Source of the DNA: an uncultured delta proteobacterium
GTDB lineage: Bacteria; Myxococcota; Myxococcia; Myxococcales; 40CM-4-68-19
Length of the DNA stretch: 64,000 bases
Reading direction: 5' to 3'
Assembly: GCA_903911145.1 (NCBI GenBank)
Contig: CAIWCD010000002.1
Coordinates: 62,001-126,000 of the forward strand
The notes under the pieces were generated by a model, which made no database searches, was not told the origin of the DNA, and was given only the letters and a program-made list of their open reading frames with translations. Each line of letters begins with the position of its first letter. Within the stretch, counting starts at the first letter, position 1. The translations under genes were made by a program, and so were the position numbers. Below, in pieces: positions 56,058-64,000 of this stretch.

Positions 56058-56873
56058 GTGGACAAGCCCTACGGGATCGAGCAGCGCGACAAGAAGGCCC
56101 TCACCGCTGGCTACAGCCCGAACATCCGCCGTTTCGAGATCACCAGCATCATCGCCTTCACGCTCTCGATCCTCTGGCTCGGCAGCAAGATCGCGCCTGG
56201 CGTGGTCGCCCGCCCCGTCCTCGCACTGGCGATGTTCTTCGTGGGCGCGCTGGGCGCGGACTTCCTCACCGGCATGTTCCATTGGGCCGCCGACACCTGG
56301 GGCACCGTCGAGTGGCCGATCGTCGGCGTGGGTCTCATTCGCCCGTTCCGCGAGCACCACATCGATCAGCTCGAGATCACCCGCCACGACTTCATCGAGA
56401 CCAACGGCGCAAGCGCGTTCATCACCTTCTTCTTCATCATCGCTGCGGCCCAGCTTCCGCAGGGTCCGGGCCTGACCTGGCAGTTCTGCGTCGGCGCCGC
56501 CACCCTGTCGACGATGATCCTCGGCTTCTTCACCAACCAGTTCCACAAGTGGTCGCACGAATCGCGCCCGCCCGCTCTGGTGGCGGCTTTGCAGCGCTGG
56601 CACGTGATCCTGCCGGTCGGTCATCATCAAGTGCATCACGTCGCGCCGTACACGAAGTACTACTGCATCACCAACGGCTGGCTGAATGAGCCGCTGCACC
56701 AGATCGGGTACTTCCGTGTCATGGAGCGGGTGATCTCGGCCGTGACGGGCCTCGTCCCACGCGAGGATGATCTCGGCAAGAAGGCCGCGACCGCGCTGGT
56801 CGATGACGCGCTCAAGAGCGCCGAGGCCGCAGCAACCTCGACGAGCAGTGCCCCTTCGCAATCGGGCCGGTGA
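56058..56873 (+). CDS. carF: CarF, plasmanylethanolamine desaturase
   Basis: CarF/TMEM189 enzyme that introduces the vinyl ether bond of plasmalogens from plasmanyl lipids; in Myxococcus xanthus it is needed for the singlet-oxygen light response. 271 residues from GTG 56058; AAAGGTGG seven bases upstream favours this over the GTG at 56049. About four membrane segments. The histidine set of the family is present: H75 (FHWAADTWG), H100/H101 (REHHIDQLE), H110 (TRHDF), H163 and H167 (FHKWSHE), H182, H189/H190 and H193/H194 (GHHQVHHVAPYTKYYC), H214. Presumably binds two irons in the inner membrane. Confidence 0.95.
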   Translation: MDKPYGIEQRDKKALTAGYSPNIRRFEITSIIAFTLSILWLGSKIAPGVVARPVLALAMFFVGALGADFLTGMFHWAADTWGTVEWPIVGVGLIRPFREHHIDQLEITRHDFIETNGASAFITFFFIIAAAQLPQGPGLTWQFCVGAATLSTMILGFFTNQFHKWSHESRPPALVAALQRWHVILPVGHHQVHHVAPYTKYYCITNGWLNEPLHQIGYFRVMERVISAVTGLVPREDDLGKKAATALVDDALKSAEAAATSTSSAPSQSGR

Positions 56874-56933
56874 TAGCGTCCGTGAATTCGCAGGGGGGCG
56901 TTTGCCCGCCGCTCTGCGCACCGGAGGCTTCGC

Positions 56934-58688
56934 TTGGCCCTGCTCGCGCTCTCTCGACACCTGACGTTCCACGCCCGCGGTGACGCTGCATTCGTCTGGC
57001 ACGGCCTGACCGGCGATGTCGCGGAGATGAGCCGCGATGTGCTCGCGCTCCTGCTCTGCTTCTCGCCCGCCGCCGAGGAGAATGTCGTCGCGAAGGCGCC
57101 GCCCGCGGGCCTGACCAGGCAGCAAGTCGAAGAGTTCGTTCCCATCCTGCGCGCGCGTCGCATGCTGGTGCTCGCGCCCTCGGGGCAACACAAGATCGAC
57201 GAGATGTCGCCGCTGCTCGCGGGTGTTCCACGCATCCCACGCGCGGCCGTCTATCTGCGCCGCAAGCGCGATGACAAGCCGCTCGAGATCACCCTCTACA
57301 CACGCGATGGCAAGCCGCTCACGCTCGACGAGACGACGGCGACGCTCTTTGATCGCTGCGACGGCGAGCACACGCTCGGGCAGGTGCTCGCGGATGCGGG
57401 TCCCGCAGCTCTCGAGCCGCTGTTGCGTCTGGCGCGCGCCGATGTCGCGGCCCTGAAGATTCTGCCCAAGCGGGTCAGCGAGGGCGGCGTCGTGCTCAAT
57501 CCGGCGGCCGAGTCGACGATGCCCTATCCCGAGCTGCCTGACGTGCGCGCCTATGCTGCGGGCGGCCGTGCGCCCGGCGGCGCTCCGGACGATCTGCGCG
57601 GCTATCACGAGAACATCGACGACGCGCAGGCGCAGTTCGACGAGACGGAGACGACGCTCGCGCATCTGTTCCGCGAGCCGCACGCGTCGCTCAAGGGCCG
57701 CACGTTCGGCGCTGCGCTCGCCTCGGGTCTGCTGCTGCGCGGGGCGCTCCGGCACGCGAAGGGCCGCAAGATCCGTCTTCTCGAAGTCGGCGGCGGATTG
57801 GGTTTCGTCGGCGAATCTCTGCGCGCTGCTCTCGCCGCCGCGCCCGAGGGTGCGGCCGGAATCACGGCGATGAACATCGACCTCTCGCCCGCTCTTGCTG
57901 CGGCCCAGAAGCAGAAGGGGCTTTCTGTCGCGCGCGCCGATGCGCTCGCGCTCCCCGCGAAAGAGGAGAGCTTCGACCTCATCATCTCCAACGAGATGGT
58001 CGGCGATCTCGGCACCAGCATCGACCCGAATCCGCCTGCACCCGAAGTCGTCGAGAGCGCGCTGGCGACCGCGCCAGCAGCGGGCGAGCGCGATTCGGAT
58101 CGTCCCGACAGCGATGGGTCCGAGGGTGAGGGTGACGACGTGGATGGCAACAGGCCGGTCGCGCCGCCTCCGCCTCCGCAGCAACCGGCGACGCCTCAAG
58201 GTCCGCGCATGATCAACGACGGCGCGGTGCGCTTCGTGCGCGAAGCGGCCGCGATGCTGGCGCCGGGAGGGATGCTCTACGTCAGCGAGTTCGGCGATCC
58301 GACGGCCAATCCGATCTGCTCGACGCATCTGGATCACGACGAGTGGTCGATCCGTTTCGCCGATCTACAGGCCGCCGCGACCGCTGCGGGCCTGGGTGCG
58401 CGCGTCGTTCCTCTTTCCGAATTGCTCTCGCTCGACGGTGCACCGCAGGCGCTCTCGACGACACGCGCGTCGTTCGCGGCACTGCGCGCGCTCTTCGGAG
58501 GTCAGGGCCTGAAGCTCACCAAGCGGGCCTGGCTGCGCACGGAGATCGAGGCGCTCGCCGACGGGAAGCTGGACCTCACCGAGGTGCGCGGCCTGCAGTG
58601 GGCGCCGCTGGGAGAGCGCACGATGGGTCTGCAGCCGCGCGAGTTCTGGGCGCTGGTGGCCACCAAGCCTGGACGCACGCTGCACTGA
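56934..58688 (+). CDS. PqqD-like domain plus SAM methyltransferase protein
   Basis: 584 residues starting at TTG 56934, which has GGAGG six bases upstream. The N-terminal 200 residues include one or two PqqD-like (RiPP recognition-type) winged-helix segments: a clear one at about 115-160 with LDETTATLFDRCDGEHTLGQVLADAG, and a weaker one near 5-50. Residues about 255-530 hold a class I methyltransferase (LLEVGGGLGFVGESL motif I near 278; DLIISNEMVGDLG), interrupted by an acidic/proline-rich insert (about 380-425) and followed by AAMLAPGGMLYVSEFGDP. There is no obvious precursor peptide. It lies 60 bases after carF and may be co-transcribed. Confidence 0.75.
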   Translation: MALLALSRHLTFHARGDAAFVWHGLTGDVAEMSRDVLALLLCFSPAAEENVVAKAPPAGLTRQQVEEFVPILRARRMLVLAPSGQHKIDEMSPLLAGVPRIPRAAVYLRRKRDDKPLEITLYTRDGKPLTLDETTATLFDRCDGEHTLGQVLADAGPAALEPLLRLARADVAALKILPKRVSEGGVVLNPAAESTMPYPELPDVRAYAAGGRAPGGAPDDLRGYHENIDDAQAQFDETETTLAHLFREPHASLKGRTFGAALASGLLLRGALRHAKGRKIRLLEVGGGLGFVGESLRAALAAAPEGAAGITAMNIDLSPALAAAQKQKGLSVARADALALPAKEESFDLIISNEMVGDLGTSIDPNPPAPEVVESALATAPAAGERDSDRPDSDGSEGEGDDVDGNRPVAPPPPPQQPATPQGPRMINDGAVRFVREAAAMLAPGGMLYVSEFGDPTANPICSTHLDHDEWSIRFADLQAAATAAGLGARVVPLSELLSLDGAPQALSTTRASFAALRALFGGQGLKLTKRAWLRTEIEALADGKLDLTEVRGLQWAPLGERTMGLQPREFWALVATKPGRTLH

Positions 58689-58807
58689 TCGCGGGCGTTG
58701 GAGTGCGCTGCAGCAGCTCGTCTGTGCTGGGTGCGGCGGCCTCGCCAACGGACCCGAAGCGAAGCCTTGTTGGGAATTCCTTCACGACCGGATTCGAGAA
58801 ACACGCT

Positions 58808-60454
58808 TTGAAGTTTTTCTCATCGCGGATTCTTCCCGCAACCCTCGTTGCCTTGCTTGCTCTACTGCCTCTCGCGGCGGTTCTCGCCTACGGCGTACGT
58901 GTCCCGATCGAGGATGAGTGGGATCATCTTGAGCAACTTGTGCGGCTCGAGCATGGGCAACTCCATCTCGCGGACCTGTTCGCTCGGTACAACGAGCATC
59001 GCCTCGTGTTCACGCGCGTCGTTTTGTACGCCCTGGATCTCGCGAGTGGGTTTGACAACCGCTGGTCGATGCGGCTGAGCGGACTGTTGGTGGCGGCCTG
59101 CATCGCGATGCTGACCGCTTCGACGATGTCCGGCGGTTGGACGGCTCGCGGTCTGTGGAAGTGCGTTCCTGTCGCGCTGGTATTCGCCAATCTCAGACAG
59201 CTCGATGGGCTTCTCTGGGGCTGGGCGGTGCAGGCCTATCTTTGTCTCGCGCTCTCGGTCGCAGCGCTCGTCGTGCTCAAGGAGGGGCAAGACCGCCGCC
59301 GCGTGCTCGCGTTCTGTGGACTTTCTCTACTCGCCGCCGCGAGCTGGGCAGCGGGCATCGCCGTCTTTCCTGCCGCGCTCCTGCAATGGTGGTGCGCTCG
59401 ACCCAGGCACGACACGACTGGAGCGCGCTTCCGCCTCGGCCCGCTTGCGATCACCATGACGTTCGCGCTCACCAGCGTCTGGCTCGCATGGGGAGTTCCG
59501 CTCGAGAGCAGCGGAGTCCGGTTCGGCGAGCGTGCAACCGCGCTGCTGCTCCTGCTGGGAAGTCCGCTCTCCGGGGATCCGGCGCTCGCAACAGTCGCGG
59601 GGGCCTCGCTGCTCGCGGTCTCCACTCTGGTTCTATCGATGGTTGCGACGCATCGACTCCGACTTACGCAGGGAGCTCTGCCGGTGGGAGTTCTTTCGTT
59701 CGGTCTTGGAGCCGCGCTGCTCCTGGCGATTGGACGAGCGTCTGCGGACTGGCACGACCTGCTCAACGCCCGCTATGTCGCGGTGCTCGCCACCATCCCC
59801 GCCGGTCTCTGGCTCCTGCTCCTGCAACTCCAACCCACGCCGCCTGCTCTCCCCGCTCTGGCCGCATTGCTTGCTTTAGCAACTCTCTGGGCCGCGGCAA
59901 CGGGCGCACGAGAAGCGGTCGCGCTCGGCCCGGTGCGACAGACGGAACGGCGGTTGCTGGCCTGGTTCGCCCGCACCGCCGCGCTACAGACCGACCAAAC
60001 GCTCCACTTCCTCGGAAGCAACACGCCCGCCGTTCGCCGCGGCGCGCAGTCGCTCGAGAGGCTGCATTGGAACGTCTGGCGCAGCGACGAGGCGGCGCCG
60101 CGCAGTCTGTCTGCAGGTGTCGCGGTCGGCACACTCGAACTGCTCAACGGAGGGCCCATCCCGAGCGATACTCACGCCGTCCTCCAACTGCCGGGCGAGA
60201 CGCTGTTCGACATCAAAGGTCGCGCGCTCGACGCCGCGGGTCGCGCTGCTCGCGTGTTTATCGCCATCGATGACGTTCGACTTCCCGCCTATCTCGAGGA
60301 AGACAGCCCCGAATACGAGGGTCGCTTTCGAGCGCAACTCTGGCTGCGCCCGTTGGGTCTGGGCCTCCATCGCGTCCGCGTCCTTGCGGGAGCGGAAGGC
60401 GGCTCGACGGAGGCGCTTATTGCTGCTCCGATTTGGGTCGAGGTGCTTCCATAG
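58808..60454 (+). CDS. polytopic membrane protein, GT-C glycosyltransferase-like
   Basis: About 548 residues. The frame is open well upstream into the previous gene, so the start is uncertain: TTG 58808 is chosen because it directly precedes a signal-anchor segment (LKFFSSRILPATLVALLALLPLAAVLAYG); GTG 58703 and GTG 58724 are alternatives. About ten hydrophobic segments. The first loop carries EDEWDH then NEHRLVF, an acidic pattern like the catalytic first loop of GT-C (polyprenyl-phosphate sugar) transferases. The last 200 residues are a soluble extracytoplasmic region. The substrate is unknown. Confidence 0.6.
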   Translation: MKFFSSRILPATLVALLALLPLAAVLAYGVRVPIEDEWDHLEQLVRLEHGQLHLADLFARYNEHRLVFTRVVLYALDLASGFDNRWSMRLSGLLVAACIAMLTASTMSGGWTARGLWKCVPVALVFANLRQLDGLLWGWAVQAYLCLALSVAALVVLKEGQDRRRVLAFCGLSLLAAASWAAGIAVFPAALLQWWCARPRHDTTGARFRLGPLAITMTFALTSVWLAWGVPLESSGVRFGERATALLLLLGSPLSGDPALATVAGASLLAVSTLVLSMVATHRLRLTQGALPVGVLSFGLGAALLLAIGRASADWHDLLNARYVAVLATIPAGLWLLLLQLQPTPPALPALAALLALATLWAAATGAREAVALGPVRQTERRLLAWFARTAALQTDQTLHFLGSNTPAVRRGAQSLERLHWNVWRSDEAAPRSLSAGVAVGTLELLNGGPIPSDTHAVLQLPGETLFDIKGRALDAAGRAARVFIAIDDVRLPAYLEEDSPEYEGRFRAQLWLRPLGLGLHRVRVLAGAEGGSTEALIAAPIWVEVLP

Positions 60455-60574
60455 CGGAACGAGACTCCCCTCAGCAGAGGACGGGGCAGAGGCCAGACCG
60501 ATTTCGAGAACTCTTCTCGGCCCAGGTCTGCGGGCGCGTTGCACGACACCTTCTCGATCGCTCGCAGGCGTTCC

Positions 60575-61237
60575 CTAGAGAGGAGCCGCCCTGCGCAGCG
60601 CCGCGATCGCCTCGGCGTAGTTCTTCTCGCCGAACACCGCCGTGCCCGCGACCAGCACGCTCGCGCCCGCCGAGATCACGCGCGGTGCGGTCTGCGGCGT
60701 GATCCCGCCGTCCACTTCAATGCGCGTACCGAGCCCACGCTGCGCGATGCGATTGGCGAGCCGTTCGATCTTCGGCAGGCAGCTCTCGATGAAGCTCTGT
60801 CCACCAAATCCGGGATTCACCGTCATCACCAGCACGAGATCGGTCGTGTCGAGCACGTAGTCGATCGCGTCGTCGTGCGTGCCCGGATTGAGCGCGACAC
60901 CCGCGAGGCAGGAGTGCGTGCGGATCTGCTGGAGCGTGCGGTGCAGGTGCGGCGAGGCCTCAGCGTGCACGGTGATCGTCCGCGCGCCGGCCTTGGCGAA
61001 CGCCTCGACGTACTTTTCCGGCTCGACCATCATCAAGTGACAGTCGAGCGGGCGGGTCGCGACCTTCTTCATCGCGGCCACCACGGGCGGCCCCCAGGTG
61101 AGATTCGGCACGAAGCGGCCATCCATCACATCGACATGAATCCAGTCGGCTCCCGCCGCCTCGACGGCGCGAATCTCCTCGCCGATGCGGGCGAGGTCGC
61201 AGGAGAGCAGAGAGGGCGCGATGAGGAGTGGGTGCAC
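60575..61237 (-). CDS. rpe: ribulose-phosphate 3-epimerase
   Basis: Interconverts ribulose 5-phosphate and xylulose 5-phosphate in the pentose phosphate pathway. 220-residue TIM barrel with IAPSLLSCDLARIGEEI, HVDVMDGRFVPNLTWGPPVV (metal His and Asp), HLMMVEPEKY, MTVNPGFGGQSFI and IEVDGGITPQTA, ending in VAGTAVFG. GTG start (61237). Upstream lie two tandem GAAC-N4-GTTC-like boxes in the short gap to rsmB. Confidence 0.97.
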   Translation of the reverse strand: MHPLLIAPSLLSCDLARIGEEIRAVEAAGADWIHVDVMDGRFVPNLTWGPPVVAAMKKVATRPLDCHLMMVEPEKYVEAFAKAGARTITVHAEASPHLHRTLQQIRTHSCLAGVALNPGTHDDAIDYVLDTTDLVLVMTVNPGFGGQSFIESCLPKIERLANRIAQRGLGTRIEVDGGITPQTAPRVISAGASVLVAGTAVFGEKNYAEAIAALRRAAPL

Positions 61238-61263
61238 AGATTGCTCGAGGTCGAAGTCGTTTA

Positions 61264-61298
61264 GAACGTGCGTTCGATTTTTAGAATGATCGTTCTAA
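61264..61298. promoter_or_regulatory. two tandem GAAC-N4-GTTC-like boxes before rpe
   Basis: Box 1, GAACGTGCGTTC (61264-61275), fits the Gram-positive-type SOS consensus GAACRNRYGTTC exactly. Box 2, GAATGATCGTTC (61284-61295), is the same pattern with one change and extends to a palindrome TTAGAATGATCGTTCTAA (61281-61298). The boxes are 20 bases apart, two helical turns, and the outer arms TTAGAACG and CGTTCTAA also pair. They overlap the end of rsmB and lie 26-61 bases upstream of rpe. Confidence 0.5.
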
Positions 61299-62677
61299 TG
61301 GCCAGATTTCGAATCGCTGGCGGCGCGGCGCATGCGGATGGCGAAGAAGCCGTCGGTGCCGCTGCGGTTGGGCAGAGCGAGAAGCGCTCCGTCGTCGCGA
61401 ATGAGCGCCTGCGCTGCGGGCCGCGCCCAGCCTGGCGGCGGTGCTTCGCGGACAAAGTCAGGGTGCGCGGCGAGGAAGCGCGTGATCGTCTCGTCGCACT
61501 CCTCGGGCGTGAAGGTGCAGAGCGCGAAGACGAAGAGGCCGCCCTTCTTGCAGAGAGGCTCCAGCGCGTTGAGCAGCCGCAGTTGCAGCGTCGCGAGCCG
61601 ATCGATGTCCTCAGGCGTGCGACGAAGCTTGAGCTCCGGGTGGCGTCGCAGAGTGCCGAGACCCGAGCAGGGCGCATCGAGGAGGATCAGATCGAACGAC
61701 TCAGGACCCTCGCCCGGCAGAGGCAGCGTCGCATCGGCAGCACGCGCCTCGAGGTTGAGATAGCCCATGCGCCGCGCGGCCTCGGCGATGATCTTCGTCT
61801 TGCGCGCATGCAGATCGATGGCGACGACGCGGCCCTCAGGTCCGACCAGTTCAGCCAGATGGCAGGCCTTGCCGCCGGGAGCAGCGCAGGCATCGAGAAC
61901 GCGCGCACCCGCGCTGGGCGCGGCATAGAGCGACACGAGTTGCGCCGCTTCGTCCTGCGCCTGGAAGAGTCCCTGCGCGTGGCCTTCGAGATCGAGCGCG
62001 GGCGGTGCGCCCTCCTGCAGCACCAGCGCGTCGGGCGAATAGAGACCGGGTTCGCTCTGCAGGCCATCGGCGAGCAGCGCGGCCTGCGCCTCCTCAAGCG
62101 TGGCCCTCTTGCGGTTGCGCCGCACCGTCGCGCGCGCCTGCGTTTGATTGGCGCGGCAGAGAGCCTCGGTTTCCTCGAGACCCAACGCGCGACTCCAGCG
62201 CTCGACCAGCCAGCGAGGATGCGACGTGATCGCCGCGATGCGCCCGATCGGATCGGTATCCTGAGAGGGCGGCGGCGGCGAAACGCGAACCTCGGAAAGA
62301 CGACGCAGGATCGCGTTGACGAATCCCGCAGCGTTCGGCGCGCGCAGCTCCTTGCAGAGCTCGACCGCCTGGTGAACCACCGCGCGCGCGGGCACGGTCG
62401 GATGGTGCAACAGCTCGAACGCACCGAGCCGCAGCACCGCGCGCACCGGTCCGTCCATCTGCGCAAGCGGGCGTGCACTGTGGGCCTCGATCGCGCGATC
62501 GAGCTCCTGCTGCCAGCGCACCGTCCCGTAACTCAGCTCCGTGGTGAGCGCGGCCTCGCGCGGCTCGATCGCGCCCGCGGAGCGCAGCGCGCCGTCGAGC
62601 GCGAGATTGAGAAACGCGCCCCCCTGCTCCACGCGCTGGATCACTTCGATGGCAAGTCGTCGCGCGGTCGAGGGCAC
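61295..62677 (-). CDS. rsmB: 16S rRNA (cytosine-967-C5)-methyltransferase
   Basis: 460 residues. The N-terminal NusB-like RNA-binding domain (about 1-150, EAALTTELSYGTVRWQQELDRAI in pieces) is followed by the RsmB/NOL1 methyltransferase domain: LDACAAPGGKACHLAELVGPEG motif I, LLDAPCSGLGTLRRHPELK with catalytic Cys, and LCTFTPEEC with the second Cys. Start is GTG at 62677. Divergent from trpE. Confidence 0.95.
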   Translation of the reverse strand: MPSTARRLAIEVIQRVEQGGAFLNLALDGALRSAGAIEPREAALTTELSYGTVRWQQELDRAIEAHSARPLAQMDGPVRAVLRLGAFELLHHPTVPARAVVHQAVELCKELRAPNAAGFVNAILRRLSEVRVSPPPPSQDTDPIGRIAAITSHPRWLVERWSRALGLEETEALCRANQTQARATVRRNRKRATLEEAQAALLADGLQSEPGLYSPDALVLQEGAPPALDLEGHAQGLFQAQDEAAQLVSLYAAPSAGARVLDACAAPGGKACHLAELVGPEGRVVAIDLHARKTKIIAEAARRMGYLNLEARAADATLPLPGEGPESFDLILLDAPCSGLGTLRRHPELKLRRTPEDIDRLATLQLRLLNALEPLCKKGGLFVFALCTFTPEECDETITRFLAAHPDFVREAPPPGWARPAAQALIRDDGALLALPNRSGTDGFFAIRMRRAASDSKSGH

Positions 62678-62732
62678 AGGAGTGCGCTCCTATCACGCCG
62701 CGCCGCTCCAGAGTGGATCCGGCGATGATCGT

Positions 62733-62760
62733 TTGCGCCGCGAACGATCTCGACTAGCGT
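62733..62760 (+). promoter_or_regulatory. putative trpE promoter
   Basis: TTGCGC (62733-62738) and TAGCGT (62755-62760) with a 16-base spacer. The first in-frame ATG of trpE is 14 bases after it. No Trp-rich leader peptide or obvious attenuator fits in the short 5' region. Confidence 0.35.
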
Positions 62761-62774
62761 GCCGCGCATGCGCA

Positions 62775-64000
62775 ATGCATCGATTTCCCGGAGTCGTCTT
62801 TGGGGCCCGCGTTCACGCGGTTGAGCTTCCTGGCGATCTGCTGACGCCGTTCGGCGTCTTCTGTCTCCTCGATCAACAGCAGGCACCCGGCAGCGACGCC
62901 TTCCTCTTCGAGGGCGCGCTCGGTCGCTACAGCTACGTCGGCGTCGCGGACAACTCCCGCGCGAAGAGCGGCCGTTTCATCGTGCGCAACGGCCGCGTCG
63001 TCGAAGATGGTTTGCACTCAAACCATCCTCTCGAGGCGCTGCGCGAAAAGCTCGCGTCGATCGCCACTCCGCGCGCGCCTGGCCTGCCTCCGTTCTGCGG
63101 CGGCCTCGCCGGGTATCTCGGATGGGCCGCCGCGAGATGGAGCGAATCGCTCCCGCAGAGGCTGGGCGCAGATACGCTCTTTCCCGACGCCGATCTTCTG
63201 CACGTGCGCGAGCTCGTCTCGTTCGATCATCGGTCGGGTCGAGCGTGGGCTGTCGCAAGTGGCGATGGCCGCGGCAAGGACTCCCCTGAAGCGTGCGCAG
63301 AGCGCCTTGCCGAACGGGTCCTGGGAGTGTTCCGGGCCGCGCCCAGAGCGGTCCGCAGCGATCGAGCAACGTCTCGTGCAGCTTCGCGCGCGGCTTCGCG
63401 TCGCGGCCACGGAGGGTTCCCTCCGGAGCTGCTTCGCGCCGCAGCTCCCCCGATGATCGCCGATGGGTCACGCCTCGAATCGCTGCTCTCGCCTCTCGGC
63501 GGCGGCGAGAAGGAGTTCCTGCGCAAGGCCCGCCGCGCGCTCGACTACATCCGTGCTGGCGACGTCTTCCAGGTCGTCCTCTCGCAGCGCTTCGAACTGC
63601 CCGACTGTGACGGCTTCTCGCTCTACCGCACGCTGCGCGCGGCTTCGCCTGCGCCGTACCATTTCTATCTGCGACTCGGTGGACGCGAGCTGTTTGGCGC
63701 CTCTCCTGAGTTGCTCGTGCAGGTCGAAGAGGGCGCGGTCGCGGTGCGGCCCATCGCCGGCACGCGCAGACGGGGCGCGACGTTCGCGGAAGACCAGGCG
63801 CTCGAGGCCGAGCTGCGCGCGGATCCGAAAGAGAAGGCCGAGCACGTGATGCTGGTCGATCTCGGCCGCAACGACATCGGCCGCGTCGCGAACATCGGCT
63901 CGGTGCGCGTCCCTCGCCTGCTGGAGATCGAGCGCTTCAGCCACGTCATGCACCTGGTCTCCGAGGTGACTGGCCAGCTGCGACCCGAGCTCACCGCAGT
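62775..64000 (+). CDS. trpE: anthranilate synthase component I (3' end missing)
   Basis: Chorismate to anthranilate, first committed step of tryptophan synthesis. The frame is open from ATG 62775 to the window end (408 codons). N-terminal domain with DAFLFEGALGRYSYVG; GGLAGYLGW; an Arg/Ala-rich linker near 185-210; then the chorismate-binding domain: RRALDYIRAGDVFQVVLSQRFE, PYHFYLRL, LFGASPELLV, RPIAGTRRRG, DPKEKAEHVMLVDLGRNDIGRV and VERFSHVMHLVSEV-type segments. The usual LLES tryptophan-sensing motif reads LFEG and the following loop is shortened. PabB cannot be fully excluded, but the overall match is to TrpE. The partner trpG would lie beyond the window. Confidence 0.9.
   Translation, partial: MHRFPGVVFGARVHAVELPGDLLTPFGVFCLLDQQQAPGSDAFLFEGALGRYSYVGVADNSRAKSGRFIVRNGRVVEDGLHSNHPLEALREKLASIATPRAPGLPPFCGGLAGYLGWAAARWSESLPQRLGADTLFPDADLLHVRELVSFDHRSGRAWAVASGDGRGKDSPEACAERLAERVLGVFRAAPRAVRSDRATSRAASRAASRRGHGGFPPELLRAAAPPMIADGSRLESLLSPLGGGEKEFLRKARRALDYIRAGDVFQVVLSQRFELPDCDGFSLYRTLRAASPAPYHFYLRLGGRELFGASPELLVQVEEGAVAVRPIAGTRRRGATFAEDQALEAELRADPKEKAEHVMLVDLGRNDIGRVANIGSVRVPRLLEIERFSHVMHLVSEVTGQLRPELTA

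Noticed and set aside
55886-56065. Longer N-terminus (60 residues) for the histone-fold protein
   Set aside because: It would run into the divergent carF start, and the ATG at 55885 has a good ribosome binding site.
55983-58337. A 784-codon open frame on the minus strand
   Set aside because: Antisense to carF and the PqqD-like/methyltransferase gene; composition is Arg/Ala/His-rich and without recognisable domains.

Overview
The window is about 64 kb of GC-rich (roughly 65%), densely coded bacterial chromosome with no rRNA, tRNA, CRISPR array, insertion sequence or prophage that I can see. Gene content fits a Myxococcota / deltaproteobacterial-type genome: a CarF-type plasmalogen desaturase, propionyl-CoA carboxylase plus methylmalonyl-CoA mutase, a Pil/Gsp-like MshEN-receiver-TPR fusion, glnB-glnA, and lysine/alanine/proline-rich tails. 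This placement is inference; no rRNA is available to prove it. Both ends cut genes: an alpha-2-macroglobulin gene on the left (5' missing) and trpE on the right (3' missing).

Layout. 1-8.2 kb: alpha-2-macroglobulin and its usual partner, penicillin-binding protein 1C, then a small unknown. 8.2-12 kb (minus): proB-proA-rsfS-rlmH; RsfS carries an acidic plus histone-H1-like tail. 12-16.3 kb: hflX, a small membrane-anchored winged-helix protein, a rhomboid-like zinc-finger membrane protein, pdxH, a DUF4431 protein. 16.4-20.6 kb: fumC, divergent from an RDD-membrane protein and an unknown secreted protein. 20.6-31 kb: the propionate module (pccB, separate biotin carboxylase and biotin carrier, methylmalonyl-CoA mutase catalytic subunit), interleaved with a six-repeat Kelch lipoprotein, a methyltransferase and membrane genes. 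31-38.2 kb: glycosyltransferases, a MshEN-REC-TPR regulator, a 2Fe-2S thioredoxin-like ferredoxin, a methyltransferase-glycosyltransferase fusion, a class I amidotransferase, DUF4395 and creatininase-family proteins. 38.2-43.1 kb: a large divergent class III cyclase-like protein transcribed away from glnB-glnA. 43.1-48.8 kb: a complete RND efflux operon (adaptor, pump, TolC-like channel). 48.8-55.7 kb: rsmE, a PadR/HAAS regulatory pair, prmA with an M16 peptidase, a hydrolase. 55.7-60.5 kb: a 69-residue histone-fold protein, carF, a protein with PqqD-like and methyltransferase domains, and a GT-C-like membrane protein. 60.6-64 kb: rpe, rsmB and divergent trpE.

The most unusual parts are the miniature histone-fold protein divergent from carF, the PqqD-like/methyltransferase protein downstream of carF, the RsfS tail, the 887-residue cyclase-like protein, and many genes whose promoter -10 element lies only 5-9 bases before the start codon, which suggests leaderless mRNAs. 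Functions are assigned from motifs read by eye; no database search was possible.
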